Of a stretch of DNA of 64,000 nucleotides, positions 51,111 through 60,553 are shown one piece after another. How positions within the stretch are numbered: position 1 is the stretch's first letter; the number at the start of each line of letters is the position of its first letter. The DNA is from Egibacteraceae bacterium (GTDB lineage: Bacteria; Actinomycetota; Nitriliruptoria; Euzebyales; Egibacteraceae): positions 135,254 to 199,253 of the forward strand of contig JAUJMS010000003.1 in assembly GCA_030446745.1 (NCBI GenBank), read 5' to 3'. Below the pieces are notes generated by a model that saw only the letters and a program-made list of their open reading frames with translations, searched no databases and was not told the DNA's origin. The translations under genes were made by a program, and so were the position numbers.

Positions 51111-51149
51111 CCCCCGGTTCGGGGGAGGCGTTCCCCCGTTCGGGGGAGG
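51111..51149 (-). repeat. Two tandem GC hairpins in the leader of the WxL-like operon
   Basis: Two near-identical units, each with CCCCCG and CGGGGG arms (51111-51116/51120-51125 and 51133-51138/51141-51146) followed by AGG, stand 22 nt apart between the divergent WxL-like operon and ruvC. They could form adjacent stem-loops in the minus-strand leader. Confidence 0.6.
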
Positions 51150-51277
51150 TTGGTTATGTAGCTTCTTGTTCGTCTGCCGCCCCCGGCGCCTGAGTGGCGA
51201 GTTCGGGTGGTTGTGTCCGCCCCGGGGGGACTAGTCAGCTCCTGCGCCACCTCACGCGGTGGCGCGACGCGACGTGC

Positions 51278-51283
51278 TAGGGT
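51278..51283 (+). promoter_or_regulatory. -10 element TAGGGT of ruvCAB
   Basis: TAGGGT lies just upstream of the SOS box; an 8-bp hairpin or dyad (51244-51251/51258-51265) covers the -35 region. Transcription would begin near 51290, within the SOS box. Confidence 0.5.
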
Positions 51284-51286
51284 CGC

Positions 51287-51300
51287 CAAACACGTGTTCG
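51287..51300 (+). promoter_or_regulatory. LexA/SOS box upstream of ruvC
   Basis: CAAAC-ACGT-GTTCG matches the Gram-positive/actinobacterial LexA consensus CGAAC-N4-GTTCG with one mismatch in the left half. It overlaps the expected transcription start, 15 nt before ATG 51315, so LexA binding would block ruvCAB transcription until DNA damage. Confidence 0.75.
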
Positions 51301-51314
51301 GCAGCGAGGGTGGC

Positions 51315-51917
51315 ATGCGGGTGCTGGGGGTCGACCCCGGGTTGTCGCGCTGCGGCATCGGTGTCGTCGACGGGCGCGGTGCACGGCGCGTGGCCGTACG
51401 CGCGGGGGTCGTTCGCACCGCGCCGGGTGAGCCGGTGGCCCGCCGGCTCGCGCAGGTGCACCGCGCGCTGGCACGCATCGCCGCGGAGACCGCACCGGAC
51501 GCCGTTGCGGTCGAGCGCGTCTTTTTCAACAGCAACGCGCGGACGGCGATGGGTGTGGGGCAAGCCGCCGGCGTCGTGCTCCTCGTGGCCGAGCAGGCGG
51601 GGTTGCCGGTCGTCGAGTACACCCCGACGCAGGTGAAGCTCGCGGTCGCCGGAACGGGGCGCGCCGACAAGGCGCAGGTCGGCTTCATGGTCCGCGCGCA
51701 GCTCGGTCTCGCCGAGGCGCCGCGACCGCCGGACGCCGCCGACGCGCTGGCGCTGGCGCTGTGCCACCTTGCGCGGTCGTCGGCACCCGCCGGTGGCGGA
51801 GACGTCAGCCCACGCCTGGCCGCCGCGCTCGCCGCGGCCGGGCCGGGCGCGCAGGTCGTGCGGGCGGGGAGGGCGCCTGCGCGTCGCAGCGGAAGCGACG
51901 GCGGAGACAGCCGGTGA
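51315..51917 (+). CDS. ruvC: Holliday junction resolvase RuvC
   Basis: A 200-residue endonuclease that cuts Holliday junctions. Catalytic acids are visible as D7 in VLGVDPGLSRCG, E67-region VERVFFNSNARTAMGVGQA, and the paired Asp of PPDAADALALALCH; the C-terminal 30 residues are a variable Ala/Gly/Arg tail. ATG 51315 has GAGGG upstream. First gene of ruvCAB; preceded by an SOS box; overlaps ruvA by 4 nt (GTGA). Confidence 0.95.
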   Translation: MRVLGVDPGLSRCGIGVVDGRGARRVAVRAGVVRTAPGEPVARRLAQVHRALARIAAETAPDAVAVERVFFNSNARTAMGVGQAAGVVLLVAEQAGLPVVEYTPTQVKLAVAGTGRADKAQVGFMVRAQLGLAEAPRPPDAADALALALCHLARSSAPAGGGDVSPRLAAALAAAGPGAQVVRAGRAPARRSGSDGGDSR

Positions 51918-52525
51918 TCGCGCTGCTGCGCGGGCGGGTGGTCAGCGGCGGCGTCGGTGACGTCGTGGTCGACGTCGGCGGCGTCGGCTACGAGGTCCTC
52001 GTTCCCGCCGGTACCGCGCTCGCCATCGGCGCCGAGCTGGTGGTGCACACCCACCTCGTCGTGCGCGAGGACGCGCTGACGCTCTACGGTTTCCCCGCGC
52101 CCGGCGACCGGGCGCTGTTCGCGACGCTGCTCGCCGTTCCCGGCATCGGCCCGAAGCTCGCCCTGGCGACGATCGGCGCCCTCGGCGGGGACGGCCTGCG
52201 CCGGGCGATCGCCACCGAGGACATCGCCGCGCTGACCGCGGTCCCCGGCCTGGGGCGCAAGTCGGCCCAGCGGCTGGTCCTCGACCTGCGCGGCAAGCTC
52301 GTCGCCGACGGCGACGCTGCGGGCCGGGCGCGGGCAGCGGACAGCGCACCCGTCGGCGCGGCCGGGCCGCGTGAGGAGGTCCGCGCGGCGCTCGCCGCGC
52401 TCGGGTACGACGCCGGGGAGATCGCCGCGGCGCTGCGGGCGCTGCCGGCCGACACCGACGTGGGTGTCGAGGCGCTGCTGCGCGACGCGTTGCGCACGCT
52501 GAGCGGCACGGTGAGCGCACGGTGA
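51914..52525 (+). CDS. ruvA: Holliday junction branch migration protein RuvA
   Basis: A 203-residue protein that tetramerises on Holliday junctions and loads RuvB. Domain I starts [25 protein letters not shown], domain II has tandem helix-hairpin-helix motifs ([16 protein letters not shown] and [16 protein letters not shown]), and domain III ([20 protein letters not shown]) binds RuvB. GTG 51914 overlaps ruvC, and the stop overlaps ruvB by 4 nt. Confidence 0.95.
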   Translation: MIALLRGRVVSGGVGDVVVDVGGVGYEVLVPAGTALAIGAELVVHTHLVVREDALTLYGFPAPGDRALFATLLAVPGIGPKLALATIGALGGDGLRRAIATEDIAALTAVPGLGRKSAQRLVLDLRGKLVADGDAAGRARAADSAPVGAAGPREEVRAALAALGYDAGEIAAALRALPADTDVGVEALLRDALRTLSGTVSAR

Positions 52526-53550
52526 CCGACGAGCTCGTCGTTCCAGCGCAGGCGCCGGCCGACGTCGACCTCGACGTGTCGCTGCGCCCTCGGCATCTGA
52601 GCGAGTTCGTGGGGCAGGAGCGGCTCAAAGAGCAGCTGTCGCTGCTGCTCGACGGCGCCCGCCGCCGCGGTGGCAGCGCCGACCACATCCTGCTCAGCGG
52701 ACCGCCTGGACTCGGCAAGACGTCACTGGCCGGGATCGTCGCGGCCGAGCTGGACGCCGACCTGCGCACGACGAGCGGGCCGGCGCTCGAGCGCCCCGGC
52801 GACCTCGCCGCGATCCTGACCAACGTCGAGGCCGGTGACGTGCTGTTCGTCGACGAGATCCACCGGCTGCCGCGCGCCGTGGAGGAGATCCTGTATCCGG
52901 CGATGGAGGACTTCCGCCTCGACATCGTCGTCGGCAAGGGACCGGGCGCGCGCGCCATCCGACTGCCGCTGCCGCCGTTCACCCTCGTCGGCGCGACGAC
53001 GCGCACGGGCTTGATCACCTCGCCGCTGCGCGACCGCTTCGGCTTCGCGGCACGGCTGGACCTGTACGCGCCGGCCGAGCTGGCTCGCATTCTGCGGCGC
53101 AGCGCGCAGCTGCTGGGCGTCACCCTCGACGGCGACGGCGCCGACGAGGTCGCCGGGCGCAGCCGTGGGACGCCGCGCATCGCGAACCGGCTGCTCAAGC
53201 GGGTCCGCGACTACGCCGAGGTGCGCGCCGACGGCACGGTCGACGGCGCGGTCGCCCGGGCGGCGCTCGCGCTGTTCGAAGTCGACGAGCGCGGGCTCGA
53301 CAAGCTCGACCGCCGCGTCGTCGACGCGCTGTGCCGCCTGTTCGGCGGCGGACCGGTCGGCCTGTCGACGCTCGCGGTGGCGGTCGGCGAGGAGCCCGAC
53401 ACCGTCGAGGACGTCGTCGAGCCGTTCCTCATCCGCGCGGGGCTGCTCGCCCGCACGCCACGGGGGCGGGTCGCGACCGACGCTGCGTGGCGCCACCTCG
53501 GGCTCGTCGCGCCGGCGCCCGCGGCGGCGCAGCGGCTCTTTTCCTCCTGA
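52522..53550 (+). CDS. ruvB: Holliday junction DNA helicase RuvB
   Basis: A 342-residue AAA+ motor of branch migration. Walker [15 protein letters not shown], Walker [16 protein letters not shown], sensor I region [14 protein letters not shown], Arg finger in SPLRDRFGF and the C-terminal winged helix with [10 protein letters not shown]-terminal [18 protein letters not shown] is canonical. GTG 52522 overlaps ruvA. Last gene of the ruvCAB operon; yajC follows after 84 nt with its own TATCGT -10-like element at about 53582. Confidence 0.96.
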   Translation: MTDELVVPAQAPADVDLDVSLRPRHLSEFVGQERLKEQLSLLLDGARRRGGSADHILLSGPPGLGKTSLAGIVAAELDADLRTTSGPALERPGDLAAILTNVEAGDVLFVDEIHRLPRAVEEILYPAMEDFRLDIVVGKGPGARAIRLPLPPFTLVGATTRTGLITSPLRDRFGFAARLDLYAPAELARILRRSAQLLGVTLDGDGADEVAGRSRGTPRIANRLLKRVRDYAEVRADGTVDGAVARAALALFEVDERGLDKLDRRVVDALCRLFGGGPVGLSTLAVAVGEEPDTVEDVVEPFLIRAGLLARTPRGRVATDAAWRHLGLVAPAPAAAQRLFSS

Positions 53551-53634
53551 CGGACCGCCGGGGGCGCCGGTCCGGCGGTGGTATCGTCACGGGTCGCTAC
53601 CTCCCCGCCACGCGGTCCGCCGCGGCGGAGCTCG

Positions 53635-54012
53635 ATGTCCGGTTCCCGCACGAAGGCCGTCCAGCAAGCGCTCGCGGTGGTGCCGACGCTGGCCCAGAGC
53701 AGCGGCGGCGCGCTCGGCGGCATCCTGCCGTTGCTGCTCATCTTCGGGGCGTTCTACCTGCTGCTCATCCGACCCCAGCAGTCTCGGGCCAAGCAACACC
53801 GCGCCCTGATGGCGTCGCTGAGCGCCGGCGACCGCGTCGTCACGATCGGCGGGATGCACGGGACGATCCGCAGCATCGACGAGGACACCGTCCGGCTGGA
53901 GCTGGCGCCGGGCACGGTCGTCACGATGGCCCGTGCCGCGATCGCGCGCACCCTCGTCGACGTCGACGCCGGCGCGGCGGACCAGCCCGGCTCCGCCACC
54001 ACCGACCAGTAA
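53635..54012 (+). CDS. yajC: Preprotein translocase subunit YajC
   Basis: A 125-residue single-pass membrane protein of the SecDF-YajC complex. The transmembrane helix GILPLLLIFGAFYLLLIRPQQ at about residues 27-47 is followed by the cytoplasmic domain with LSAGDRVVTIGGMHGTIRSI and the C-terminal acidic tail. ATG 53635 with CGGAG upstream. Followed after 18 nt by secD and secF, the usual order. Confidence 0.93.
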   Translation: MSGSRTKAVQQALAVVPTLAQSSGGALGGILPLLLIFGAFYLLLIRPQQSRAKQHRALMASLSAGDRVVTIGGMHGTIRSIDEDTVRLELAPGTVVTMARAAIARTLVDVDAGAADQPGSATTDQ

Positions 54013-54030
54013 CTGGCGAGGACGATCGCC

Positions 54031-55521
54031 ATGGGCAGAGGCAGACTCGCGGCGTCGCTGGTGGTGTTCCTCGTCGTCGTCGCGGCGTTGTGGGGCACGA
54101 TCTTCGCGCTGGGCTGGACGCCGCAGCTCGGGCTGGACCTTCAAGGCGGTGTCAGCATCACGCTGACCCCGGAGGAAGGCCAGACCGTCAACCAGGACGT
54201 GCTCGACCAGACCGTGGCGATCATCCGCAACCGCATCGACGCGCTGGGCGTTGCGGAGCCGGAGATCACCCGCCAGGGCGAGACGGTGCAGGTGCAGCTG
54301 CCGGGTCTGACCGACCAGGCCCAGGCCGAGCAGGTCATCGGGCGCACCGCGCAGCTGCAGTTCCGCCCCGTGCTCGCGCGCATCCCTCCGAACGACCCCC
54401 AGTACGCCGAGGCGGGCCCGCCGTGTGACCAGACGTCGGACTCGGTGCCGCCGCCCGACCGTGAGGTGGTGCTGTGCGAGAACACCCGCGAGCTGGCGAG
54501 CCCTGAGAACCCCGAACCCGCCGTGCTCCCGCCGGACCAGCGCGAGAAGCTGCGCGTCGGTCCGGTCGCGCTCAGCGGGACCGACGTCGCCGACGCGACG
54601 GCCGAGCTCGACCCGTCCGGGTTCAACTGGCAGGTCAACCTCGAGCTCGACGGTGAAGGCGCGGGCAAGTTCGCGCAGGTGACCGGCGAGCTCGCCTGCA
54701 AGGACATCGCCGACCCGCAGCGGCAGTTCGCCATCGTGCTCGACGGCATCGTGGAGTCGGCGCCCGGCGTCAGCGAGGAGGTGGTGTGCAACCAGGGCAT
54801 CACCGGCGGCACGGCGATCATCACCACGGGCGGGGGTGAGGCCGAGGCCAAGGAGCTCGCGCTCGTCCTGCGCACCGGCGCGCTGCCGATCCAGCTGGAG
54901 ATCCAGGAGTCCACGAGCGTGTCGCCGACGCTCGGTCGCAGCTCGTTGCAGGCCGGTCTGCTCGCCGGCTTCCTCGGCCTGGCGTTCGTCGCGGTCTACC
55001 TCGTCGCGCTGTACCGCGGCATCGGCTTCGCCGCCGTGCTCGAGCTGGCGATGTTCGGCGTCATCGTGCTCGGGCTCATCATCGTCTTGGGCAACACCGT
55101 CGGCTTCGCCTTGACGCTCGCGGGCATCGCCGGCATCATCGTGTCGGTCGGCATCGCGGCGGACTCGTCGATCATCTACCGCGAGCGCTTCCGCGACGAG
55201 CTGCGCGCCGGGCGGACGGTGCGCACCGCCGCCGACAAGGCGTTCGCGAACGCCTTCCGCACCAACCTGACCGGCAACACCGTGTCGTTCCTCGCGGCGA
55301 TCGTCTTGTACGTCCTCGCCGTCGGGCCGGTGCGCGGCTTCGCGTTCACGCTGGGTCTGTCGACGCTGATCGACACGTTGCTGATGGCCACCTTCACCCG
55401 CTCGCTGTTCGGGCTGATCGCCCGCACGCCGGCGCTCGTGCGGTCGCCGGCGATGGGGATGCGCGCCGGCGTCGCGACGCCGATGTCGGACCGCGAACTG
55501 ACCGGGAGCGCCGCCAGATGA
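54031..55521 (+). CDS. secD: Protein translocase subunit SecD
   Basis: A 496-residue RND-family protein that uses proton-motive force to pull preproteins out of SecYEG. N-terminal helix ([18 protein letters not shown]), then the first periplasmic motif [13 protein letters not shown], the P1 domain ([20 protein letters not shown]), and a membrane domain of five helices with [21 protein letters not shown] 54031. The stop overlaps secF by 4 nt. Length is normal for actinobacteria. Confidence 0.95.
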   Translation: MGRGRLAASLVVFLVVVAALWGTIFALGWTPQLGLDLQGGVSITLTPEEGQTVNQDVLDQTVAIIRNRIDALGVAEPEITRQGETVQVQLPGLTDQAQAEQVIGRTAQLQFRPVLARIPPNDPQYAEAGPPCDQTSDSVPPPDREVVLCENTRELASPENPEPAVLPPDQREKLRVGPVALSGTDVADATAELDPSGFNWQVNLELDGEGAGKFAQVTGELACKDIADPQRQFAIVLDGIVESAPGVSEEVVCNQGITGGTAIITTGGGEAEAKELALVLRTGALPIQLEIQESTSVSPTLGRSSLQAGLLAGFLGLAFVAVYLVALYRGIGFAAVLELAMFGVIVLGLIIVLGNTVGFALTLAGIAGIIVSVGIAADSSIIYRERFRDELRAGRTVRTAADKAFANAFRTNLTGNTVSFLAAIVLYVLAVGPVRGFAFTLGLSTLIDTLLMATFTRSLFGLIARTPALVRSPAMGMRAGVATPMSDRELTGSAAR

Positions 55522-56618
55522 CCGAGGCCACCGCCGCCGCGCCGCGCGACAGCCGGCTCAACCGCCTGCTCACCGGCCGCTCAGCGATCGACTTCATCGG
55601 CCGGTCGCGCACCTTTTTGTTCGTGACCATCGCGGTGCTCGCGGTGTGCCTCGCGGGCCTGTTGCTGCGCGGACTCAACTTCAGCATCGACTTCACGGGC
55701 GGCACGGGGTTCACGGTGACCGGCGCGACGGCGCAGTTCACCGGCGACGAGCTGCGCGACACGCTCGGCGCGGCGGGCGTCGAGAACGCGATCGTGCAGG
55801 TGGTCGACGACGGCCGCGGCGCGCTGGTCAGCACCGAGGCGCTCGGCGAGATCGGTGGCGAGGAACAGGCCCGCGTGCTCGGCGTCATCGCGGAGGTCAC
55901 CGGCGTCGAACCCGACGACATCGACATCGACGCCGTCGGTCCCCGCTGGGGCGAGCAGATCACCCGCCAGTCGCTGCGCGGCCTGGCGGCGTTCCTCGTG
56001 CTCGTCGGGCTGTACATCGCGCTGCGCTTCGAGGCGCGCATGGCGCTCGCGGCGCTCGTCACGCTGCTCCACGACATCGCGATCACCGTCGGCATCTACG
56101 CCATCGTCGGTTTCGAGGTCTCGCCCGCATCGGTCATCGCGTTGCTGACGATTCTCGGCTACTCGCTGTACGACACCGTCGTCGTGTTCGACCGGGTGAG
56201 CGAGGAGACCGCGCGGCTGAGCTCGGTGTCGACCGAGACCTACGGGCAGACCGCCAACCGAGCCCTCAACGAGGTGCTGGTGCGGTCCCTGTCGACGTCG
56301 ATCACGTCGATCCTGCCGGTCGGCTCGCTGCTGTTCATCGGCGCGAACCTCCTCGGCGCCGACACGCTGCAAGACCTCGCGCTGGCCTTGTTCGTCGGCA
56401 TGGCCGTCGGCACCTACTCGTCGATCGTCGTCGCGACGCCCTTCCTGGTGTGGCTGAAAGAGAAGGAGCCCCGTTGGGCGGAGCTGCTGAAGGGTCGAGG
56501 CGCGCCGCGGCGCGCCCGCCGCCACGCCCGCCGCGGCGACCGCAGGCGCCGCTGCGTCGCCCGCGCGCCGTTCGGGTTCCGGCAAGTCGCGTGCCGCCCG
56601 GCGACGCTGACGGCGTGA
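55518..56618 (+). CDS. secF: Protein translocase subunit SecF
   Basis: A 366-residue partner of SecD. Six helices, [17 protein letters not shown] after the first helix, [15 protein letters not shown] and [16 protein letters not shown]. The last 50 residues are very Arg-rich (for example [15 protein letters not shown]) with a tail lacking family similarity, possibly a natural basic extension or a frameshifted end. ATG 55518 overlaps secD; the stop TGA overlaps a GTG that may start apt. Confidence 0.94.
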   Translation: MTEATAAAPRDSRLNRLLTGRSAIDFIGRSRTFLFVTIAVLAVCLAGLLLRGLNFSIDFTGGTGFTVTGATAQFTGDELRDTLGAAGVENAIVQVVDDGRGALVSTEALGEIGGEEQARVLGVIAEVTGVEPDDIDIDAVGPRWGEQITRQSLRGLAAFLVLVGLYIALRFEARMALAALVTLLHDIAITVGIYAIVGFEVSPASVIALLTILGYSLYDTVVVFDRVSEETARLSSVSTETYGQTANRALNEVLVRSLSTSITSILPVGSLLFIGANLLGADTLQDLALALFVGMAVGTYSSIVVATPFLVWLKEKEPRWAELLKGRGAPRRARRHARRGDRRRRCVARAPFGFRQVACRPATLTA

Positions 56619-56647
56619 CGGTCGCATCCGACGCCGGTGAGGTCGGC

Positions 56648-57181
56648 ATGAGGATCGAGATGGACACCGCGGTGCTGCGGTCGTCCATCCGCGACATCCC
56701 CGACTTTCCCAAGCCAGGCGTGATGTTCAAGGACATCACTCCGCTGCTCGCCGAGCCGGCGGCCTTCTCGACGGCGGTCGATGCGATCGTCGTCAGCTTC
56801 GGGCGAGGCACGATCGACAAGGTCGTCGGCATCGAGGCGCGCGGGTTCATCGTCGCCGCCCCGGTCGCGTACCACTTCGGCGCCGGCTTCGTGCCCCTGC
56901 GCAAGGCCGGCAAGCTGCCGTACGACACGGTCGCGCAGACCTACGACCTGGAGTACGGGACCGAGACGCTGGAGGTCCACGCCGACGCGTTCGCACCGGG
57001 CGACCGGGTGCTCATCGTCGACGACGTGCTCGCCACCGGCGGCACCGCGCGGGCGGCGTGCGACCTGGTGGAGCACGCAGGCGCCACGGTCGCCGGGCTC
57101 GCGTTCGTCATCGAGCTGGGCTTCCTCGGTGGCGGGGCGCGGCTGGACGGCTATCCGTACACGAGCCTGTTGCAGTACTGA
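56648..57181 (+). CDS. apt: Adenine phosphoribosyltransferase
   Basis: A 177-residue type I PRTase that salvages adenine to AMP. It shows [52 protein letters not shown] and the PRPP-binding motif [19 protein letters not shown] 56648 gives a standard N-terminus and has GAGG upstream; GTG 56615, coupled to the secF stop, would add 11 residues. It is followed by relA after a 285-nt gap at most. The same secF-apt-relA order occurs in mycobacteria, with one extra gene between secF and apt there. Confidence 0.94.
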   Translation: MRIEMDTAVLRSSIRDIPDFPKPGVMFKDITPLLAEPAAFSTAVDAIVVSFGRGTIDKVVGIEARGFIVAAPVAYHFGAGFVPLRKAGKLPYDTVAQTYDLEYGTETLEVHADAFAPGDRVLIVDDVLATGGTARAACDLVEHAGATVAGLAFVIELGFLGGGARLDGYPYTSLLQY

Positions 57182-57466
57182 TCCGGCCCGCCGCGACGCC
57201 TGGCCTCAGGGGGTCTGCCTGGCGCTCACGCAGCCAACGGGTCGACCTCCTAGCGCTATCGTGGGCCGTTCGCAGCCCACGACCCCGGCCGCGAGGAGGC
57301 GGACACGACCCCGCAGGAGCGGACGACGACGCAGGCGCCCGAGCGCGACCTCGAGCCGCCCGCCTCGGCTCGCGCCGCACCGGCACCTTCACCCGCGCCG
57401 CCCGCCGCGACGTCGCCGCCCCCCGCGACCGCCCCGCCGCGCCCGCGACAGTCCGGCGTCCGAGCG

Positions 57467-59710
57467 GTGCTCGCCCGGCTGCCGATGCTCGACCTGGGCG
57501 TCCAGGTGCCCGAGCGGCTGGAGCCGCTCGTCGCGACGCTGAAGCAGCATTCGCCCAAGGTCGACGTCAAGACCGTCGTACGCGCCTACGAGGTCGCTGA
57601 CGCCGCCCACGCGGGGCAGAAGCGCAGCTCCGGTGAGCCCTACATCATCCACCCGGTCGGTGTGGCCGAGCTGCTCGGCGAGCTCGGCATGGACACCGCC
57701 ACCATCGTCGCGGCGCTGCTCCACGACGTCGTCGAGGACACCGCGATGTCGGTCGTTGAGGTGGCCGAGGCCTTCGGCGACGAAGCCGCCGCGTTGGTCG
57801 ACGGTGTGACCAAGCTCGACCGGATCAAGACGTCGTCGAAGGAGGAGCAGCAGGCCGAGAGCCTGCGAAAGATGCTCATCGCGATGGCGTCGGACGCGCG
57901 GGTGCTGCTGATCAAGCTCGCCGACCGGCTCCACAACATGATGACGATCCACCACCTGCCGCGTGACAAGCAGGAGCGCATCGCCGAGGAGACGCTGTCG
58001 ATCTACGCCCCGCTGGCGCACCGCCTGGGTATGCAGAACTTCAAGTGGCGCCTCGAGGACCTCGCGTTCCTCACGCTGCACCCGAAGCGCTACGACGAGA
58101 TCAAGGCGATGGTGGCGGAGCGCCAGCCCGAGCGGGACCGCTACCTCGAGCGGGTCGTCGCCGAGGTCGACGAGCGGCTGCGGTCGACCAAGATTCGCGT
58201 CGAGCTGACCGGCCGGCCCAAGCACTACTACTCCATCTACGAAAAGATGGTGCTGCAGGGCAAGGAATTCACCGAGATCTACGACCTCATCGGCCTGCGG
58301 GTGATCGTCGACTCGGTCAAGGACTGCTACGGCGCGCTCGGCGAGCTCCATGCGATGTGGCGCCCCATCCCGGGGCGGTTCAAGGACTACATCGCCATGC
58401 CGAAGTTCAACCTCTACCAGTCGCTGCACACGACGGTGGTCGGGCCCGAGGGCAAGCCGATCGAGGTCCAGATCCGCACCAAGGCCATGCACCGCACCGC
58501 CGAGTTCGGCATCGCGGCGCACTGGAAGTACAAGTCGGCGGCGCGTAGCGGCAACCCGGGCGCCGCCAACGCGGGATCAGACGGCGACGCGCAGTGGCTG
58601 TCGCAGATCCTTGACTGGCAGTCCGACACCGCCGACTCGGGCGAGTTCATGCGCAACATGCGCCTGGACCTGTACGCCGACGAGGTGTTCGTCTTCACGC
58701 CGAAGGGTGACGTCGTCGCGCTGCCCCGCGGGTCGACGCCCGTGGACTTCGCGTACTCCGTGCACACCGAGGTGGGCCACCGCACCGTCGGCGCCCGCGT
58801 CAACGGCAGGCTCGTCGCGCTGGAGTACGAGCTGCGCAACGGCGACAAGGTCGAGATCCTCACCTCCAAGGCCGCCGACGCGGGGCCGTCACGCGACTGG
58901 CTGGAGTTCCTCGGCTCGTCGCGGGCGCGGTCGAAGGTCAAGCAGTGGTTCAGCCGCGAACGCCGCGTCGACGCGATCGAGAAGGGCCGCGATGAGCTGC
59001 AGCGCACCCTGGCCAAGCAGGGGGCCGGCTGGAAGCGGCTCATGGCCGCGCCCGAGCTGCGCACCGTCGCCGAGCAGCTGAACTACCAGAACGTCGACGC
59101 GCTGTTCCGTGCGATCGGCGAGCACCACGTGTCGGCGCACACCGTGGCGCAGCAGCTGACGGGACGCCTGGCCGACGAGGTCGAGGAGCTCGACATCCCG
59201 GTTCCGAGCAGCATCGAGGCGCCGGCGCGGGCGTCCGAGGCCGTCGTCGTCGAGGACACCGACGACGTCTGGGTCACGCTGGCGCGCTGCTGCACCCCCG
59301 TGCCGCGCGACGACATCCTCGGCTTCGTCACCCGCGGGCGGGGCGTGTCGGTGCACCGCACCGACTGCCCGAACGCCGTGGACCTGCGCCGCGACCCCGA
59401 ACGGCTGATCCCGGTGCGCTGGGACACCAAGGCGCCGGCGACGTTCCGTGTCACCGTCCAGGTCGAGGCGCTGGACCGCAAGCACCTGCTGCGCGACATC
59501 ACCACGGTGCTCGGCGACCTCCACGTCAACATCCTGTCGGCGCAGGTCACCACCCAACGCGACCGGATCGCCTATCTGCGATTCACCTTCGAGCTCGCAG
59601 ACATCGCGCACCTCGACCACGTCATCGCCCAGGTCCGCCGCGTCGAGGCCGTCTTCGACGCCTACCGCGTCGTTCCCCGCCCCGCCCGGCAGGCCCCGAC
59701 GACGTCGTGA
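57467..59710 (+). CDS. relA: Bifunctional (p)ppGpp synthetase/hydrolase RelA/SpoT
   Basis: At least 747 residues. HD hydrolase domain (HAGQKRSSGEPYIIHPVGVA, HDVVEDTAM), synthetase domain (GRPKHYYSIYEKMV, LIGLRVIVDSVKDCYGALG, KFNLYQSLHTTVVGP), TGS (VFTPKGDVVALPRGSTPVDFAY), the helical/zinc-finger region (ARCCTPVPRDDILGFVTRGRG) and a C-terminal ACT domain. Both HD and synthetase sites look intact, so it can make and degrade (p)ppGpp. GTG 57467 is the first legal start, but the frame is open from at least 57305, Pro/Ala-rich as in other actinobacterial RelA; a GAGGAGG site at 57293-57299 precedes an ACG (57305) where a start is expected. Confidence 0.95.
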   Translation: MLARLPMLDLGVQVPERLEPLVATLKQHSPKVDVKTVVRAYEVADAAHAGQKRSSGEPYIIHPVGVAELLGELGMDTATIVAALLHDVVEDTAMSVVEVAEAFGDEAAALVDGVTKLDRIKTSSKEEQQAESLRKMLIAMASDARVLLIKLADRLHNMMTIHHLPRDKQERIAEETLSIYAPLAHRLGMQNFKWRLEDLAFLTLHPKRYDEIKAMVAERQPERDRYLERVVAEVDERLRSTKIRVELTGRPKHYYSIYEKMVLQGKEFTEIYDLIGLRVIVDSVKDCYGALGELHAMWRPIPGRFKDYIAMPKFNLYQSLHTTVVGPEGKPIEVQIRTKAMHRTAEFGIAAHWKYKSAARSGNPGAANAGSDGDAQWLSQILDWQSDTADSGEFMRNMRLDLYADEVFVFTPKGDVVALPRGSTPVDFAYSVHTEVGHRTVGARVNGRLVALEYELRNGDKVEILTSKAADAGPSRDWLEFLGSSRARSKVKQWFSRERRVDAIEKGRDELQRTLAKQGAGWKRLMAAPELRTVAEQLNYQNVDALFRAIGEHHVSAHTVAQQLTGRLADEVEELDIPVPSSIEAPARASEAVVVEDTDDVWVTLARCCTPVPRDDILGFVTRGRGVSVHRTDCPNAVDLRRDPERLIPVRWDTKAPATFRVTVQVEALDRKHLLRDITTVLGDLHVNILSAQVTTQRDRIAYLRFTFELADIAHLDHVIAQVRRVEAVFDAYRVVPRPARQAPTTS

Positions 59711-59735
59711 GCGGCCGGCAACGGTCGGCGGCGCG

Positions 59736-60509
59736 CTACGAGCGGGTCGCCGCCGCGCGGTGCTCGGCGTCCTCGACGGCGCGCTGGCGCGCGACGGCCT
59801 CCGCGTGGGCGCGGTCGCCCTCACCGCCCGCGCGCCGCTCGTCGAGCTCGAACACGATCGAGTCGCGCCCGTAGAGCAGCACTACGTCGCCCGCCTCGAG
59901 CAGGTCGCGCCCCGTCGGCGCGCCGATGTAGCGGCCGTCGCGCCGGACGATGCCGAGGACGAGCACGCCCTCGTGGGGCAGGTCCAGCTCGGCCAGCGTT
60001 CGCCCGGCGAGCCAGTCGTCGGGCTGGATCTGCAGCTCGCTCACCTCGTACTCGCCGTGCAGGCGCAGGATGCCGGCGTAGTCGCGGACGTCGAGGTCGG
60101 TGAACCGCGTCAGCACCCGCCCGATCACGCGCGTCAGCCGCCGGTCGACCCAGGCGCTGCGCGCCAGCGCGAACAGCAGGAACAGCCCTCCGACGAGGAT
60201 CGCCGCGCGCGACAGCGTCTGCGTGCGCCCGGCGCTGTTGACGAAGGTCAGCAGCAGCGAGCCGACGACGGTGATGAAGCCGGCGTTGCCGACCAGCATC
60301 AGGAGCATGACGATGCGCCGGCGGACGGGGTGGTTGACGATCGCCTCGGACTCGTCGGTGGTGAAGCCCACCCCGGTCAGCGCCGAGCGGGCCTGGAAGC
60401 GGGCCGACTCGCGGCTGAGCCCGGTCGCGGTCAGCGCCAGCGTGGCGACACGGGTGATGATCAGCGACAGCAGCGCGATGACGAACAGCGACACGAACGC
60501 GAAGACCAT
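59736..60509 (-). CDS. Membrane protein with TrkA-C (RCK_C) domain
   Basis: A 257-residue protein with about four hydrophobic helices in the first 125 residues (FAFVSLFVIALLSLIITRV, RRRIVMLLMLVGNAGFITVVGS, AAILVGGLFLLFALAR) and an RCK_C ligand-binding domain at about 155-228 (SELQIQPDDWLAGRTLAEL, RYIGAPTGRDLLEAGDVVLLYG). The tail is charged. The start is the ATG complementary to 60507-60509. It resembles conserved actinobacterial potassium-channel-related proteins without a pore; function unknown. The same frame stays open for 2 kb upstream, antisense to hisS, but that part is not protein-like. Confidence 0.8.
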   Translation of the reverse strand: MVFAFVSLFVIALLSLIITRVATLALTATGLSRESARFQARSALTGVGFTTDESEAIVNHPVRRRIVMLLMLVGNAGFITVVGSLLLTFVNSAGRTQTLSRAAILVGGLFLLFALARSAWVDRRLTRVIGRVLTRFTDLDVRDYAGILRLHGEYEVSELQIQPDDWLAGRTLAELDLPHEGVLVLGIVRRDGRYIGAPTGRDLLEAGDVVLLYGRDSIVFELDERRAGGEGDRAHAEAVARQRAVEDAEHRAAATRS

Positions 60510-60553
60510 GGCGCCACTTTGCCCATTCGGCGTCGCGCACTCACGATGGCACG

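Noticed and set aside
51111-51149. A CRISPR-like or mobile repeat
   Set aside because: Only two short copies, each a simple GC hairpin; better explained as leader stem-loops.
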